The notes: generated from the sequence alone by a model not told the origin. Positions 1 through 10,786 are shown, counted from the stretch's first letter. The stretch is 64,000 nucleotides of DNA from CBDAKK01 sp965196605 (GCA_965196605.1 CBDAKK010000008.1:372001-436000), one strand, 5' to 3'. Translations and numbers: made by a program.

Positions 1-25
1 TGAAAGTAGCGATATGTCTTCAAGG

Positions 26-1746
26 TTACCTTTTAATAACATCAGTTATCACTCCACTATTGTTGTAGCATAAGTACGTAATATGCCTATCAGTAATAGT
101 GTCTTTTGCTACCTTGACACCAAATACCATAGATAAATCATAGGTTGAAATTAAGCTCTTCTGATGTAAACTTTTATATAATGCGCTAGAGAGGTTGACT
201 TTTGTAAGCGAAATAACCTGTTTGTATGCAATACGACGATGACCGGGTTTGTCAGACTTATCTATCCCTACTATACGATAATTATTAATAAAGGCGTAAT
301 CGTCAATCTGGTTGCTATTGGTGATGCCGGGAGGAATGCTTACTTGAGTAAGAGCATTATACGCAAAAGCGAATTTTCCAATGTGTGTAAGTTTATTATT
401 GCTTGGGAGTTTGAGATATCTGATGTGGTTATGATTGATATGGTTCTTGGTACTAGCAGCGGAAAAAGCTCCTGCACCAATACTTTCGATCTCAGCGTCT
501 TCAGGGAATATAACATGCATAAGCTGGTTATGAGAAAAGGCAAAATTATCAATGCGTTTGAGACTTTTGGGAAAAGTAAGGCTTCTCAGCTGATTTTTGT
601 AAAAGGCTGCTTTACCAATAGTAGTAACCCCGTCTGATAATTCTAGGGCTGTGATGTTTTTATTCGAATACTCAAATTGATCTACGGGGTCGCTATTAAC
701 TGTGAGCTTCCATCCAAGGTAGAGCGTTATGTTCTCATGTATAGGGGTAGAGAAACTGAATTTTTTATTTGCACTCAGATTTGCATCGCTATACCAAGCC
801 TCCATGCTATACGTATCACTACCAATAGCATTTCTTGTAAAACGAACAGGAGAAGCATTCATGCCACTCATAACTTTTTGAATTTGGGGTGAAGAGGCTT
901 TGTTGTTGGGGTTAAACGTAATAGTGTATGCCCATCTCGCATACAGGGTGATGTTATTAGTGATGGTATTGTTACTATTAAATGGAGTTTTATAGTCCTT
1001 GGAAGTAAACCATCCCTTAAAGGTAGCACCATTAGGCTTTGTTGGGGTTGTTGGCATGTCGCTTGCAGATATTCTGACACCATTCTTATTATCAGCAGGC
1101 ACGAACCTTGTTTGTGAAGGCATATTGTTATTAAAGATAAAGGTAAGTGTATAGCCCCATCTTGCATGTAGGGTGGTGTCACCAGTGATGCGAATAGAAG
1201 CAGTAATTTTTTCTCTCCAATATCTGAAGTCGTAGATAGGGCAGAGTTGAACCATCCTGCAAAGGGTGCGTCTCCTTTTGTGGGAGCTTGTATCTTGTTT
1301 ATTGGTATTGTTGCACTACTGCCACCTACTACTACTAAGGAAGTGGTGCCTCCAGAGCTTGTGGCAAAACTCCCGCCATTGGGGTTAAGGCTAATGGTGT
1401 ATTTCCACCCCGCATACAGAATGGTCTTACGAGTTATGGGAGTATCAAAATTAAATTTATTGCCATTGGTATAGTTAGAGTCAGAAGTGAACCATCCCGC
1501 AAAGGTAGCACCATTTTTAGTGGGTTGTGTAGGAGGGCTTACTGTTGCATTTTTTGAGACGGGCTGAGAGGCAATTGGAGAGCCTCCATTAGTAACAAAA
1601 ACGACTCTTATTTGGGATGTGGGTTTGAGTTCAAGGTCAGGATTGAACTCAAAGAATTCATCACATGATGAGAGTATGCTAGCAAGCAGACCTATTACCA
1701 AAGTAACCCATGCTGTGTGTGAAGTAGAACTGTATTTATGCATCAT
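26..1746 (-). pseudogene. InlB-repeat / leucine-rich-repeat surface lipoprotein, frameshifted
   Basis: The product begins with a hydrophobic signal and a lipobox-like ILSSC, followed by about four InlB B-repeats (recognisable by FAGWFTS, ILYAGW, TLYARW) and then BspA-type leucine-rich repeats (ITALELSDGVTTIGKAAF, LTQVSIPPGI). This is the architecture of surface-exposed adhesin-like lipoproteins of oral spirochaetes and Bacteroidetes. The frame is lost inside the second InlB repeat at a run of six T on the plus strand (1207-1212). One extra base there joins the N-terminal half to the C-terminal half through EKKITAS. The start is taken at an ATG preceded by TACAAT and no Shine-Dalgarno sequence; an upstream ATG at 1791 is possible. 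Phase variation, decay or a homopolymer sequencing error would all explain the break. Confidence 0.75.
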
Positions 1747-1846
1747 GATTTCAATATTGTAATCTTTGAGACTTATTCTTGTAAGTTTCATTGTAGCATT
1801 TTATTGTCATAAAAAGTGTTTTTATCTTTAGTCCAATAGTAAAATC

Positions 1847-2800
1847 TATCTTGATAAAGCAAAGAAAGCCAATCACAGCCTTATCATATTTGTGCCAGTG
1901 CCTCGGCCACAAAAGACGTTCGCTGAATGCTCGGGGGCTTGCCCCCACAAAGCGCGCTCACACAAACTTACTTCCATACAATCTTCATACTTGTGTACAG
2001 TATCTATGCCATTACTGCTTTAGCTTACAGGATGTTTTTTGCTATAAGCTCCATCTCTGTGTCGCACCGTCCATGGCGCCCCCTCAGCCCCGTCCATTGG
2101 GGCGGTCGTTTGCTCCGCTCCATTTAACGTTTCTAGCCGCACCATCCTTGGCAGCCTTAATGCCCCGTCCATGGGGCGGCTGTCGCCTCCTATTTGTGCT
2201 CCCGACTTTGGTGCAAGTTCCATATTTGTGCCGCATCGCGGCACTTATACAGTAGTTTGCACCCGTTCGCCTTCGGCTCTCGACTCTTTTGATGCAAGCT
2301 CCATGTTTGCACCGCACAGCGGTGCTTATGTAGTAGTTGGCATCCCCTCGCTACGCTCGTGAGCGTCCTCACAGCCGTGCCACGGACGGCACAAGAAGTG
2401 TTTGCTTAATACTAGGGGGTGTGGGGGCTTGCCCCCACAGCGAGTTTTTCTTTTCTTTTTGGTTCTTTTTCTTTTCTTTTTCCGTCGCAAGAAAAAGAAA
2501 AGAAAAAGAACAGTCATCCGAGCGTATGGCATAGTAGGCGCGGCTGCTTGACCGCAGAGAAATTCATACAGTGCCGCGTGAGCTATAACACAGAAAGACG
2601 CGCGTAAGCGCAGTACCGCGTCTTACCCAAGAGGGGGGTGTGGGGGCATTCCCCCCACAAAGCGCTCATGCGCAAAACCCGCGTCTTACCCAAGAGGGGG
2701 CGTGGGGGCATTCCCCCCACAAAGCGCTCATGCGCAAAACCCGCGTCTTACCCCAAGAGGGGGGTGTGGGGGCATCCCTCCCACAAAGCGCATATGCACA
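1847..2800. repeat. Composite repeat island A
   Basis: I see no credible gene in 1800-2861. The stretch is a mosaic of modules found in the other islands: a G-rich hairpin (near 1931-1951 and 2413-2440), a module containing CTGTGTCGCACCGTCCATGG with long imperfect palindromes (2040-2180), two variants of the module with GTGCCGCATCGCGGCAC or CACCGCACAGCGGTGC as hairpin (2208-2345), a polypyrimidine/polypurine hairpin (2462-2511), and three tandem copies of a 62-63-bp unit ending in the G-rich hairpin (2617-2800). Short open frames here are low-complexity and not conserved between modules. Confidence 0.8.
2462..2511. repeat. Polypyrimidine/polypurine hairpin, copy 1
   Basis: A 21-bp arm (starts GTTCTTTTTC) is followed by the 8-nt loop CGTCGCAA and a perfectly complementary arm (ends AAAAAGAAC). 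The downstream flank CATCCGAG is shared with the other copies. It would form a very stable hairpin in RNA or in single-stranded DNA. Confidence 0.85.
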
Positions 2801-2861
2801 TACCGCATATGCTACGTTACAATATAAGGACAACATTTATAGCGTTATGGAGGAGTGAGGT

Positions 2862-3734
2862 ATGGCGTATTCATTTTGTGTGGGTTCAATGAGGTGTCAT
2901 TTGCTGAGTGATGGAGTGTGCTACCAAGACGGCGGGGCTTCTTGTGGGCTTGTGCCGCGCGTCTTGTGGGAGCGCTTTGTCCATGTGGACGAGAAAAACC
3001 GAATGAAGGTGCAAGTGCATTCTTTGCTCATAGAGTCTGAGGACGGGCTGGTGCTTGTTGACACTGGCTGGGGCGACAAGCTGCCTGAAAAGAGGCGCGC
3101 CGTTCTTGGGGTTGCGGATGAGAACGAGCGGCTTGTTTCTGACCTTGCACGCGTGGGGTATGCGCCAGAAGACGTGAGTACTGTGGTGCTGACGCACTTG
3201 CACGCAGACCACGCTGGCGGTGCCACGCGTTTTGGGGAGCATGAGACAAGCACCACGCGCCTCGTGCCCACCTTTGCAAATGCAAGACACCTATGCCAAG
3301 GGGTGGATCTTGCCGCTGCAAATGCCCCTAATGAGCGTACAAGGGCTACCTATGATGCGCAGAACTGGGAGGTGCTTGAAGAGCGCGGGCAGCTGTGCGT
3401 GTGCGATGGGGCACAGAGCGTTGCTAAAGGCGTGCGTACCGAAATTGCGCCGGGTCACACCGAGGCTCTGCAAGTTGTGTGGGTCGAGAGTGCGGGCGAG
3501 AGTTTGCTCTTTGCTAGTGATGCGTGCTCCTTTGCCATACAGCTAGAAAAACTTGCATGGGTGCCCGCCTTTGATATTTTGCCCATGCAGAGCATAGAGA
3601 CTAAGCGCGCGCTGCGGAGCGCAGTACAAAGGCAAAACTCGCTTGTTGTGTTTCAGCATGATGCGAACATGCCCCTTGGGCGCTTTGAGGGGGATGCCCT
3701 AGTTGCGGCGCGTGAGTCTGAGACGCGCGCGTAA
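2862..3734 (+). CDS. Metallo-beta-lactamase-fold hydrolase
   Basis: A 290-residue protein with the metal-binding signature THLHADHAGG near residue 110, a preceding VDTGWG strand-turn, a second metal ligand in APGHTEALQ near residue 200, an ASDACS segment and a final QHDAN histidine. These place it in the MBL superfamily, in the subgroup that includes N-acyl-homoserine lactonases and related cytosolic hydrolases; the substrate cannot be told. No signal peptide is seen, so it should be cytoplasmic. The ATG follows GGAGGAGTGAGGT, a good ribosome-binding site. It stands alone between a repeat island and a transporter gene, with high GC like its neighbours. Confidence 0.85.
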   Translation: MAYSFCVGSMRCHLLSDGVCYQDGGASCGLVPRVLWERFVHVDEKNRMKVQVHSLLIESEDGLVLVDTGWGDKLPEKRRAVLGVADENERLVSDLARVGYAPEDVSTVVLTHLHADHAGGATRFGEHETSTTRLVPTFANARHLCQGVDLAAANAPNERTRATYDAQNWEVLEERGQLCVCDGAQSVAKGVRTEIAPGHTEALQVVWVESAGESLLFASDACSFAIQLEKLAWVPAFDILPMQSIETKRALRSAVQRQNSLVVFQHDANMPLGRFEGDALVAARESETRA

Positions 3735-3965
3735 GCGTGCCGCCGCGCGTGCTGTGTGCTCCCGTTGTGTGCGCTAGCGCCTTGGCGCCTTGACTCACGT
3801 GTAGCTTGGGCATGGGTGAGCGCGTGCGGTTTTGTGTTCGTGCTTGCTATAAATTAAGTTCAGAATCTCTCCAATATTTACGCCACCATCTATAGTATTG
3901 TGGCATAAAAAGACGTACCTTCTATATAGAACACTACATACAGACACACTGCAACTGGAGGGTTT

Positions 3966-5480
3966 ATGAGTCTTAAACCGCACATCTTTGACAAAAGCAC
4001 CAGAATGAACGCGCTCATAGGAGTAGCTGGTATACTACTACTTGTGGCAAAGTACGGGCCACCATGGAGTTCCTTATCGCAGGCGGGCACCATAACCCTT
4101 GCGGTCATGGTGGTCATGGCCTTGTTTTGGGTCGTGGAGCCCATCCCCATTTATGCCACGGCGCTCATTCCCCTTGTGGTTTTCCCGCTGCTCGGCGTAG
4201 CGGGGTTTCAAGACGTGGCATACAGTTACGCAAACAAAAGCGTCTATCTCTTTTTTGGCGGTTTTCTGCTTGCCATAGCCATGGAGGCCACGGGGCTCCA
4301 TAGGCGACTTGCGCTGCACATTTTGCGCGTTGTGGGCACGCGCCCCGCCAACATTCTTGCAGGCTTCATAGTCGCCACGGGCGGACTTTCCATGTGGATA
4401 AGCAACACCGCGTCCACGGTTATGATGATACCCATAGCCTTTTCGGTTTTGGCATTGCTCAAGAACATAGACGCCTCCATGCAAAAGTCCATGACGCTCG
4501 CCATCATGCTTGCCATTCCTTTTTCTGCGACCATTGGGGGCATGGCGACCCTCATAGGCACGCCGCCCAACGCGGTGTTTGCTGCCTTTGCCTCTGAGGT
4601 GGGCATGGACATTGGCTTTGGACAGTTTATGGTGCTGGGGCTGCCCATTGCCTTAGGGGGGCTGGCCCTCCTTTGGTTTTTGTTTGCAAAGGTCTTGTTC
4701 CGACTGCCCAAGCAGGCAGTGGCGGGCGCACGCGAGGTTATAGACAAAGAGCTGCGCAAGCTATCAAAGATGGAGCGTGCAGAGTTGATGGTACTCATTG
4801 TTTTTAAGTGCACCGCGTTTTTGTGGGTCTTTAGAAAGCTTCTCACGACCTACGTGTTTTCGCACATTGGCATGAGGCTTTCGGATCCCTTAATAGCCAT
4901 GTTGGGTGGGCTCTCCCTGTTTTTTTTGCCCAACGGAGCGGGCGGCAGAATTATGACGTGGAAGCGTGCAAAAACACTCCCGTGGGGCGTGCTACTGCTT
5001 TTTGGGGGTGGCCTTGCCTTGGGCAAGCAAATACAGGCAACGGGCGTAGGGAGCTGGATTGCCTATGCTCTGCAAGGCCCCTTAGCGCGCGTGCCCCTGC
5101 TGCTTATAATAACGCTCATAGTCCTTGTGACCATTGTATTAAGCCAATTTGCAAGTAACACTGCAATTACCGCAGCCTTCCTCCCCATTTTCTACCCGCT
5201 CGCGCAGTCCATAAACATACACCCCCTCTTCATTTTGCTGCCCCTGACCCTAGCGGCAAGCACCGTCTTTATGTTGCCCTCCGCCACGCCGCCCAATGCC
5301 ATAGCCATGGCCTCTGAGCAAATAAGCATACGTGAAATGGTAAAGTACGGGGGTGTGGTGAATGTTGTTTTTGCGGTGTTTGTGATAGCCGTCATTTATT
5401 GCTTTTTAAGGTTTAACCTAGCCTTTGACCTTGGGGACGGCAGCTTTGAGTTTTTTACGCGCACCATGATGAAGGAGTAG
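3966..5480 (+). CDS. DASS/SLC13-family anion:sodium symporter
   Basis: This 504-residue, very hydrophobic protein has about a dozen membrane segments. It carries the paired SNT motifs of the divalent anion:Na+ symporter family (WISNTASTVMM near residue 145 and FASNTAITAAF near residue 397), each followed by a hairpin motif (LIGTPPNAV and LPSATPPNAIA). Family members import C4-dicarboxylates, citrate, sulfate or phosphate with sodium; the substrate here is not determined. The start ATG follows CTGGAGGGTTT. The gene ends in TAG and converges on the cNMP-binding gene, with about 200 bp of hairpin-containing sequence between. Confidence 0.88.
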   Translation: MSLKPHIFDKSTRMNALIGVAGILLLVAKYGPPWSSLSQAGTITLAVMVVMALFWVVEPIPIYATALIPLVVFPLLGVAGFQDVAYSYANKSVYLFFGGFLLAIAMEATGLHRRLALHILRVVGTRPANILAGFIVATGGLSMWISNTASTVMMIPIAFSVLALLKNIDASMQKSMTLAIMLAIPFSATIGGMATLIGTPPNAVFAAFASEVGMDIGFGQFMVLGLPIALGGLALLWFLFAKVLFRLPKQAVAGAREVIDKELRKLSKMERAELMVLIVFKCTAFLWVFRKLLTTYVFSHIGMRLSDPLIAMLGGLSLFFLPNGAGGRIMTWKRAKTLPWGVLLLFGGGLALGKQIQATGVGSWIAYALQGPLARVPLLLIITLIVLVTIVLSQFASNTAITAAFLPIFYPLAQSINIHPLFILLPLTLAASTVFMLPSATPPNAIAMASEQISIREMVKYGGVVNVVFAVFVIAVIYCFLRFNLAFDLGDGSFEFFTRTMMKE

Positions 5481-5677
5481 CCTTACCTGTCGTGATGCGT
5501 GGGCGGTAAATGCACAAGAAGCATAAGGAGCGCAGGGGCATGAGGTTATGGGTGCCGCGTAGGGTGGCGGCAGAGCCGCAATGCTTACATTCTTAACGTA
5601 AGCCTGCGCCCCCCTATGTGGTAAAAACGCGCGCCATGCGCTTGCGCATGGGCGGGCTTGCAAGTACGCTAGCGCGT

Positions 5678-6208
5678 CTACATGTGCGTGTCCACAGTAA
5701 ACATTTCGTCCACATACGCTTCAAAGAGTGCCACCACGTTCTTGTTAGAACTCTCCAGCCTGCCCTGGAGCAGGTCGCACATTTCTCTATAAAAATGCAT
5801 GCCCATGCGCGGAAACTCTTCCACAATGGAGAAGAAGGTTTTGTTTTCAATGAGGAGTAACTCCACCGGGGTGGCAGAGCGAATGGTGGCGGTACGCATT
5901 CGGTTACTTATGAGCGAAAGCTCCCCAATAATGGGATGCACATGCTTTTTGTAGTTTGCTTCCAATATGGCTATGACCGAGTCTTCGCCCGACATGTTTT
6001 TCATATGCACCTCCACTGACCCGTTGAGCATGATGAAGGTCTTGTTTCCCTTGTCCCCTTGCTTCATTAAGGTCTTGTTGGCACCTTCAGAAACCAAGAG
6101 GCTATGCTGCGCTAGCTTTTGAATGCCTTTATCTTCTGCTACCTTGCTAAACAAGGAAATGTTTGAGAATATGCTCAATATCTCAGTTTCGTTTAACTGC
6201 CTTTCCAT
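5678..6208 (-). CDS. Cyclic-nucleotide-binding-domain protein, partner of K+ channel
   Basis: The 176-residue product is essentially one Crp/PKA-type cNMP-binding fold: LMKQGDKGNKTFIMLNGSVEVH forms the early beta-roll, and IGELSLISNRMRTATIRS corresponds to the phosphate-binding cassette (family pattern FGE-L--N-RTAT). No DNA-binding domain follows, so it is not a Crp transcription factor. Its start has a strong ribosome-binding site (GAGGAGG) and overlaps the end of the upstream channel gene by 26 bp, so the two are translationally coupled. The arrangement suggests a cyclic-nucleotide-regulated K+ channel whose ligand domain is a separate chain; that is inference. Confidence 0.8.
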   Translation of the reverse strand: MERQLNETEILSIFSNISLFSKVAEDKGIQKLAQHSLLVSEGANKTLMKQGDKGNKTFIMLNGSVEVHMKNMSGEDSVIAILEANYKKHVHPIIGELSLISNRMRTATIRSATPVELLLIENKTFFSIVEEFPRMGMHFYREMCDLLQGRLESSNKNVVALFEAYVDEMFTVDTHM

Positions 6209-7403
6209 TTCTATACCTCCTCAAAATGATGGCTGCGCTGTACATGGGAATAACATACTCTGGTTCGGGCAACAACACGGGGTTGTAGGGATGCAAGTTT
6301 TTCACGTTCTTAAGCTTGTTCACCATGTCCCTAAAGTTTGCGGTTTTCTGTGCGTCTCGTATGGCCTCGTTCCATATGGTGTGATGCTGCCCTATATTCT
6401 CAAGCACACCAATGACGAGACTATGCGGGGTCTTTTCAAAGGTCTGAGTAAAGTCCGCATAACTCTTGCCTATAAACTTAGGCTCTATATTCTTGGTAAT
6501 AATACCGCTGTTCCTATCCTTGCCAATGAGAACATCAAAGACATTGACCAAGCCGTCTTGCAATACGCTCTTTATGAGAATATTAGAGTGCAGCTCATCC
6601 GAAAACAAAATCTCATCGCAGTTTGCCTTCTTCAAGTAGACTTCAAAGCTCCGCTCTAGCAGCTGCGCAGAAACATGCACGTTTTTATTCAGCGTCTTCA
6701 CGGACAGCACCGTCATAACCGTACGCGAGTCAATCTCAAAGGTAGAGGGACGTTCCGCGCGCTCCTTGTTGTCAAAAATACCCTCGTCGGGAATAATGAG
6801 CACCTTTTGCGCGTGCATAACATTTGCCTTCATAAGCGTGTTCTTGTCAAAGTACTCCCCGCGTATAAACTTGATTGCACTCAACTTAGTCTTACTAAAT
6901 ATCTCATCCACCGCGTTTTGCGGAGGACTCGCAATTATCACTATGTTCTCTATCCCGATTCCGCGCTTGTTCACATCCTTGTACAACTGCAGCAGAAAAT
7001 ACGCCATGTTTGCCTTCCAGCCACATATGACTATATGGTTTCTCATGCGCTTACAACTTATATGCCCGCGTTGCGCCTTTTGCGTAGCCCCAAAGTAGCT
7101 AGAAGTCACCATGCCCGTGAGCATTGAGGTGGTAATAATGCCTGCAAGCATGGCAAAGGCCGAAACAAACTTGCCCGTCTCCGTTTTGGGGATTATGTCC
7201 CCCTACCCCGTGGTGCTAATGGTAACAATGCCAAACCACAAAGCCTCAAAAAAGGAGTCCATGTGCTCTGAGAACCACAAGGTCAAGCTTATGACTATGA
7301 CAAAGAGCAAGAATATAGACAGCACCCGCATTGAAGGCATGCGCAGTATGCGCTTGCACGTTTGCATGCTGCTACGCAGGAAAAACAGTACATCCTTATA
7401 CAT
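6183..7403 (-). pseudogene. RCK-domain potassium channel with amber codon in selectivity filter
   Basis: Reading through one TAG, this is a two-helix K+ channel (membrane segment MRVLSIFLLFVIVISLTLWF, pore helix FFEALWFGIVTISTTG) followed by GDIIPKTETG, a second membrane helix, and an RCK/TrkA-N Rossmann domain (HIVICGWKANMAYFLL, as in MthK). The family filter is TTGYGD; here the tyrosine codon is TAG (7205-7203 on the minus strand). Everything after it remains in frame and well conserved. The N-terminal Met is taken at 7403 because the upstream in-frame extension is repeat-island sequence. A loss-of-function mutation, or a base-call error in the G-run, is likelier than suppression because TAG ends several intact genes nearby. 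Confidence 0.75.
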
Positions 7404-7436
7404 AGTTTTTAGCTTATCAAATTTGTTACTTTTTGA

Positions 7437-8068
7437 TGTGGGGGGAAAGTGTCCCCTCACACCCCCCTTGGGGTAAGACGCGATACTGCGCTTACGCGCG
7501 ATTGTCTGTGCCATGGTTCACGCGGTATTGCGCTTTGTGTCTTGCTCCCTATGGCGTAGCCACGCTTGCGTAGCTTCCTGTGCCCGTTCCTTAGTCCCTA
7601 TGGCGTAGCCACGCAGGATGTTTTGCTATAAGCTCCATTTCTGTGTTGCTGCGCAACACTTATTTCAATTGTTTCTAGCCGCTCGCGCTTATCAGCGCTC
7701 CCGACTTTTCTTAGTGTTTTTTTCATAGTTGCGCTTGTGTCTTGCTCCCTATGGCGTAGCCCCACAGGATGTTTTTTCTCTTTTCTTTGGTTCTTTCTTT
7801 TCTCTTTTTTGCGTCCTCAAAAAAGAGAAAAGAAAGAACGGCCATCCGAAGTGTCTGCATAGTGCGTGCTAGCCGTGGCAACAAGACGCGTTCACGCAGT
7901 GCCGCGTGAGCTACAAAACAGATGCTCGCGCAGAGCGCAAATAGGCGTCTTACCCAAAGGGAGGGGGCGTGGGGCACCCCCCACAAAGGGGCGGCGGGTG
8001 GGTAAACTGCACGCGCGTAAGCGCAAAACGACCAGCAGTGGGGGTGTGGGGGCGTGCTGCCCCCACAA
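7437..8068. repeat. Composite repeat island B
   Basis: No gene is credible in 7515-8232. In order it holds an inward-reading G-rich hairpin (7437-7470), two copies of the module CCCTATGGCGTAGCC..CAGGATG, the module with GTTGCTGCGCAACAC hairpin (7629-7712), a polypyrimidine/polypurine hairpin (7790-7839), a conserved segment containing CGTGGCAACAAGACGCG, and G-rich hairpins (7961-7985, 8038-8068). The segments 7843-7935 and 8011-8066 recur inverted at 11197-11335, on the other side of the tail-fibre genes. Confidence 0.8.
7790..7839. repeat. Polypyrimidine/polypurine hairpin, copy 2
   Basis: It has 21-bp perfect arms (GTTCTTTCTTTTCTC.. and its complement ..GAAAGAAC) around the 8-nt loop GCGTCCTC. 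The arm sequence differs from copy 1 at several positions, with matching changes on the other arm. The downstream flank is GGCCATCCGAAG. Confidence 0.85.
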
Positions 8069-8232
8069 AAGAGACTATTTGACCTATTATACAAACAATA
8101 ACAAAAAAGTACTTGCATTAAATTACTACTATAGGTTATACTCAAGGGGTAAAAGATACAAAATGCTAAATAAACAAGTGTCTCTATGGGGTTGCTTGGG
8201 TTATTTGGTGCACAAATGAATAAGGAGAATCT

Positions 8233-10776
8233 ATGAGAAAACACAACTTTTATGAGGGCATGATTCCCATGCCTGAGGATTTTACGGCTTTGCAGGAGAA
8301 TGCGGAGGCGGCAGTGCGTGAGAGCAGCGTGGCGCTGAGTGGCGCGGGTGTGCTGGAGGGCTTGGAGCTGAGGCTGGACGGCGCGGCTAAAAACTTAAGC
8401 GTGACAGCGGGTAAGGGCTTGCGCGTGGACGGGCAGTTGCTACAGCTGGGCGCGGCGCAAGACTTAAAGCTGCCCAGCGACGGCAAGGCCTACGCCGTGG
8501 TTTTGCGCTACCAGAGTGCCGAGACGCAGGAGCGCGCAACCACCCTACAGGGTGAGGACACGTGGACGGAAAAACAAGACGAGACGAGCGCGCTGGTGGT
8601 GGAATGGACACAAAGTAAGGACAAGCAACACCGACAGGCAGACGACCTTGTGCTGGGCACGCTGCAAAACGGCGCGCTAGACTTGGGTAAGCGTGAAGTG
8701 GCACAGGGCTGGCAGGCTGTGAAGACGCAGGCGCAGGACTTGCAAGGCTTTAAAGGCAGCACGGCGCAAAACTTTGACAAGGCGGAGCAAGCCTTAAAGC
8801 AAAGCCGCGCGGCGCTGGGCGGAAAGGGCGTGCTTGAGGGCTTGGAGCTGAAGCTGGACGCCACGGCAAAAACGCTGAGCGTGACAGCGGGTAAGGCGCT
8901 GCGCGCGGACGGGCAGCTGCTGCAACTGGGCGCGGCGCAGGACTTAAAGCTGCCCAGCGACAGCAGGGGCTACCGCGTGGTGCTACGCCACGAGGCGCAA
9001 AGCGGCAGCACAAAGGCGCAGCTGGAGTACAGCCCGCAAGCAGACGACCTTGTGCTGGGGCAGCTGCTACGCGACCCCAAGGACAACAGTAAGCACGTGC
9101 TTGACCTACTTAAGCGCGAGGTGGCGCGAGGTTGGCCCAGCCTGACCAGCGCGCCCTTTGGGGTCAAGAGCCCCCTACTCACCCTCAACGCGGGGGAGGG
9201 CAGCAGCAGCATAAGCACGCCCAGCCCCAATGTGCCGCACATACAGCGCACCAAGACGCCCTACAGCGCGCCCTTTAGCGCCCGTAGCGACCACCAGTGT
9301 GCGGTGTTCACCCCCGCGGGCAGCGCGCCACGCCTCTGGCTCATAGGGGGTGGGGACTCTAATGGTAAGCAAAACGACGTGTGGTCTACGGCAGACGGAG
9401 TAACGTGGCAGGAACACAAGGGTAAGGGCGCACGCTTTAGTCCTCGATACCAACACCAAGTAGTAGTATTTCAAAACAAGCTCTGGGTGCTGCGGGGCTA
9501 TGATGGTGACAGGTCAGACGAGGTGTGGTACAGCGAGAATGGCGAGCGCTGGACACAGCACAGCGCAAGCCCCCGATTTAGTGCTCGCTATGACCATCAA
9601 TGTGCGGTATTTAAGGCTAAGGGGGGCAGCGCCGAGAAGCTCTGGCTTATAGGTGGATCTACTGGAGGCCGAGAAATATGGAGCTTTGATGGCAACAGCT
9701 GGACTAATCACGGCAATGGCAGTTTCACTGCTCGTTATAGACATCAAGTGCTTGCCTTTGATAACAAGCTGTGGGTCATAGGTGGTATAAGTCATCCTAG
9801 TTTAAAAAATGATGTGCACTGGAGCGAGGATGGCGTAAGCTGGAACCGCCCCTACACAGCAGCCTTCTCCGGACGTACTAATCACCAAGCTGTGGTTTTT
9901 AATAACAAAATGTGGGTCATAGGCGGTGTCGATATCGGTGGCAGGAAGAACGACGTGTAGTCTACGCGGGACGGAATCAACTGGCAGGGTGAGGTATGGT
10001 CAGCTGCCTTTAGCCCACGCACTGTGCACCAAGCGGTGGTTTTTAACAAGCGTATGTGGGTCATAGGTGGCGACACTGACAATGGCGATGTAGCGGACGT
10101 GTGGAGCAGCACGGACGGCGTGGACTGGCACAACTACGCGGTTGAGGAGCAGCGCGTTACAAAGGAGAAGCGCGTGGCGGGCCTGCGCGTGGAGCGCGGC
10201 AGCGCGGGGCAGAGCGTGCTTGCCTACGCTGAAGAGAGCGGGCAGTGGGAAATAGACGGGCGCGGCATTGCCACCAACGAGGCGGAGGTGCAAGACGCTT
10301 TGAGCTTAAATAAAGCCAAACTGGACGCCTTGCGCACGCAACTGCTGGGGGAAATAAACAAGGTTAAGGCGGAGGTGCTGGCCGCCACCATGCCCATTGG
10401 CTTTATGTACATACAGTTCCCCAATCAGCCTAGCCCGCAAACCCTGTGGGGCACGGGCATGACGTGGCAAAACGTGAGCAGCGACTACGCGGATTGTTTT
10501 TTCCGCGCGGAGGGTGCGAGCACTAGTACCAACAATTCTTATGGGGCAATAGGATTTGAGCAGGGTAGACAAAATGATGCTTTGCAAGCACACTACCATC
10601 GTTTTACTGCATTTCTTGCAACGCCTTTGTTTGCTCGTAATGGTGGAGATGGTGTTTTGGGTGATGGCTTTGGAACAAGTACTAGTACTACCACAGGCGT
10701 AGGAGGTGGCGGAAGGTCTGCAAACGAAACCCGACCAATCAACTACACCGTGCGCATTTGGAAGCGCACTGCATAA
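8233..10776 (+). pseudogene. Kelch beta-propeller phage tail fibre, interrupted by an amber codon
   Basis: The reading frame runs 847 codons with one internal TAG (9958-9960) where every other kelch blade has tryptophan (NDVWSS). The N-terminus (FYEGMIPMPEDFTALQ) and a duplicated segment (GVLEGLELRLDG / GVLEGLELKLDA, near residues 38 and 200) look like a tail-attachment region. Six kelch blades follow (HQVVVFQNKLWVLRGY, HQAVVFNNKMWVIGGV), enough for one six-bladed propeller. The C-terminus (PIGFMYIQFPNQPSP .. ETRPINYTVRIWKR) matches that of the receptor-binding protein at 31032 and resembles phage tail-collar ends. The start follows AAGGAGAATCT. If the TAG is real, the product stops inside blade five. 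Confidence 0.7.
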
Positions 10777-10786
10777 GGAGGAGAGA

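Noticed and set aside
2084..2530. Several short open frames in island A
   Set aside because: They follow the repeat modules, have biased low-complexity composition, and differ in frame between copies of the same module.
8250..9474. Long minus-strand frames opposite the tail fibre
   Set aside because: They are the antisense of a GC-rich coding region and show no family motif, whereas the plus strand has clear kelch blades.
7203..9960. Genetic code with reassigned TAG
   Set aside because: TAG terminates several intact genes here (anion transporter, tail tube, chaperone, tape measure), so global recoding is not supported.
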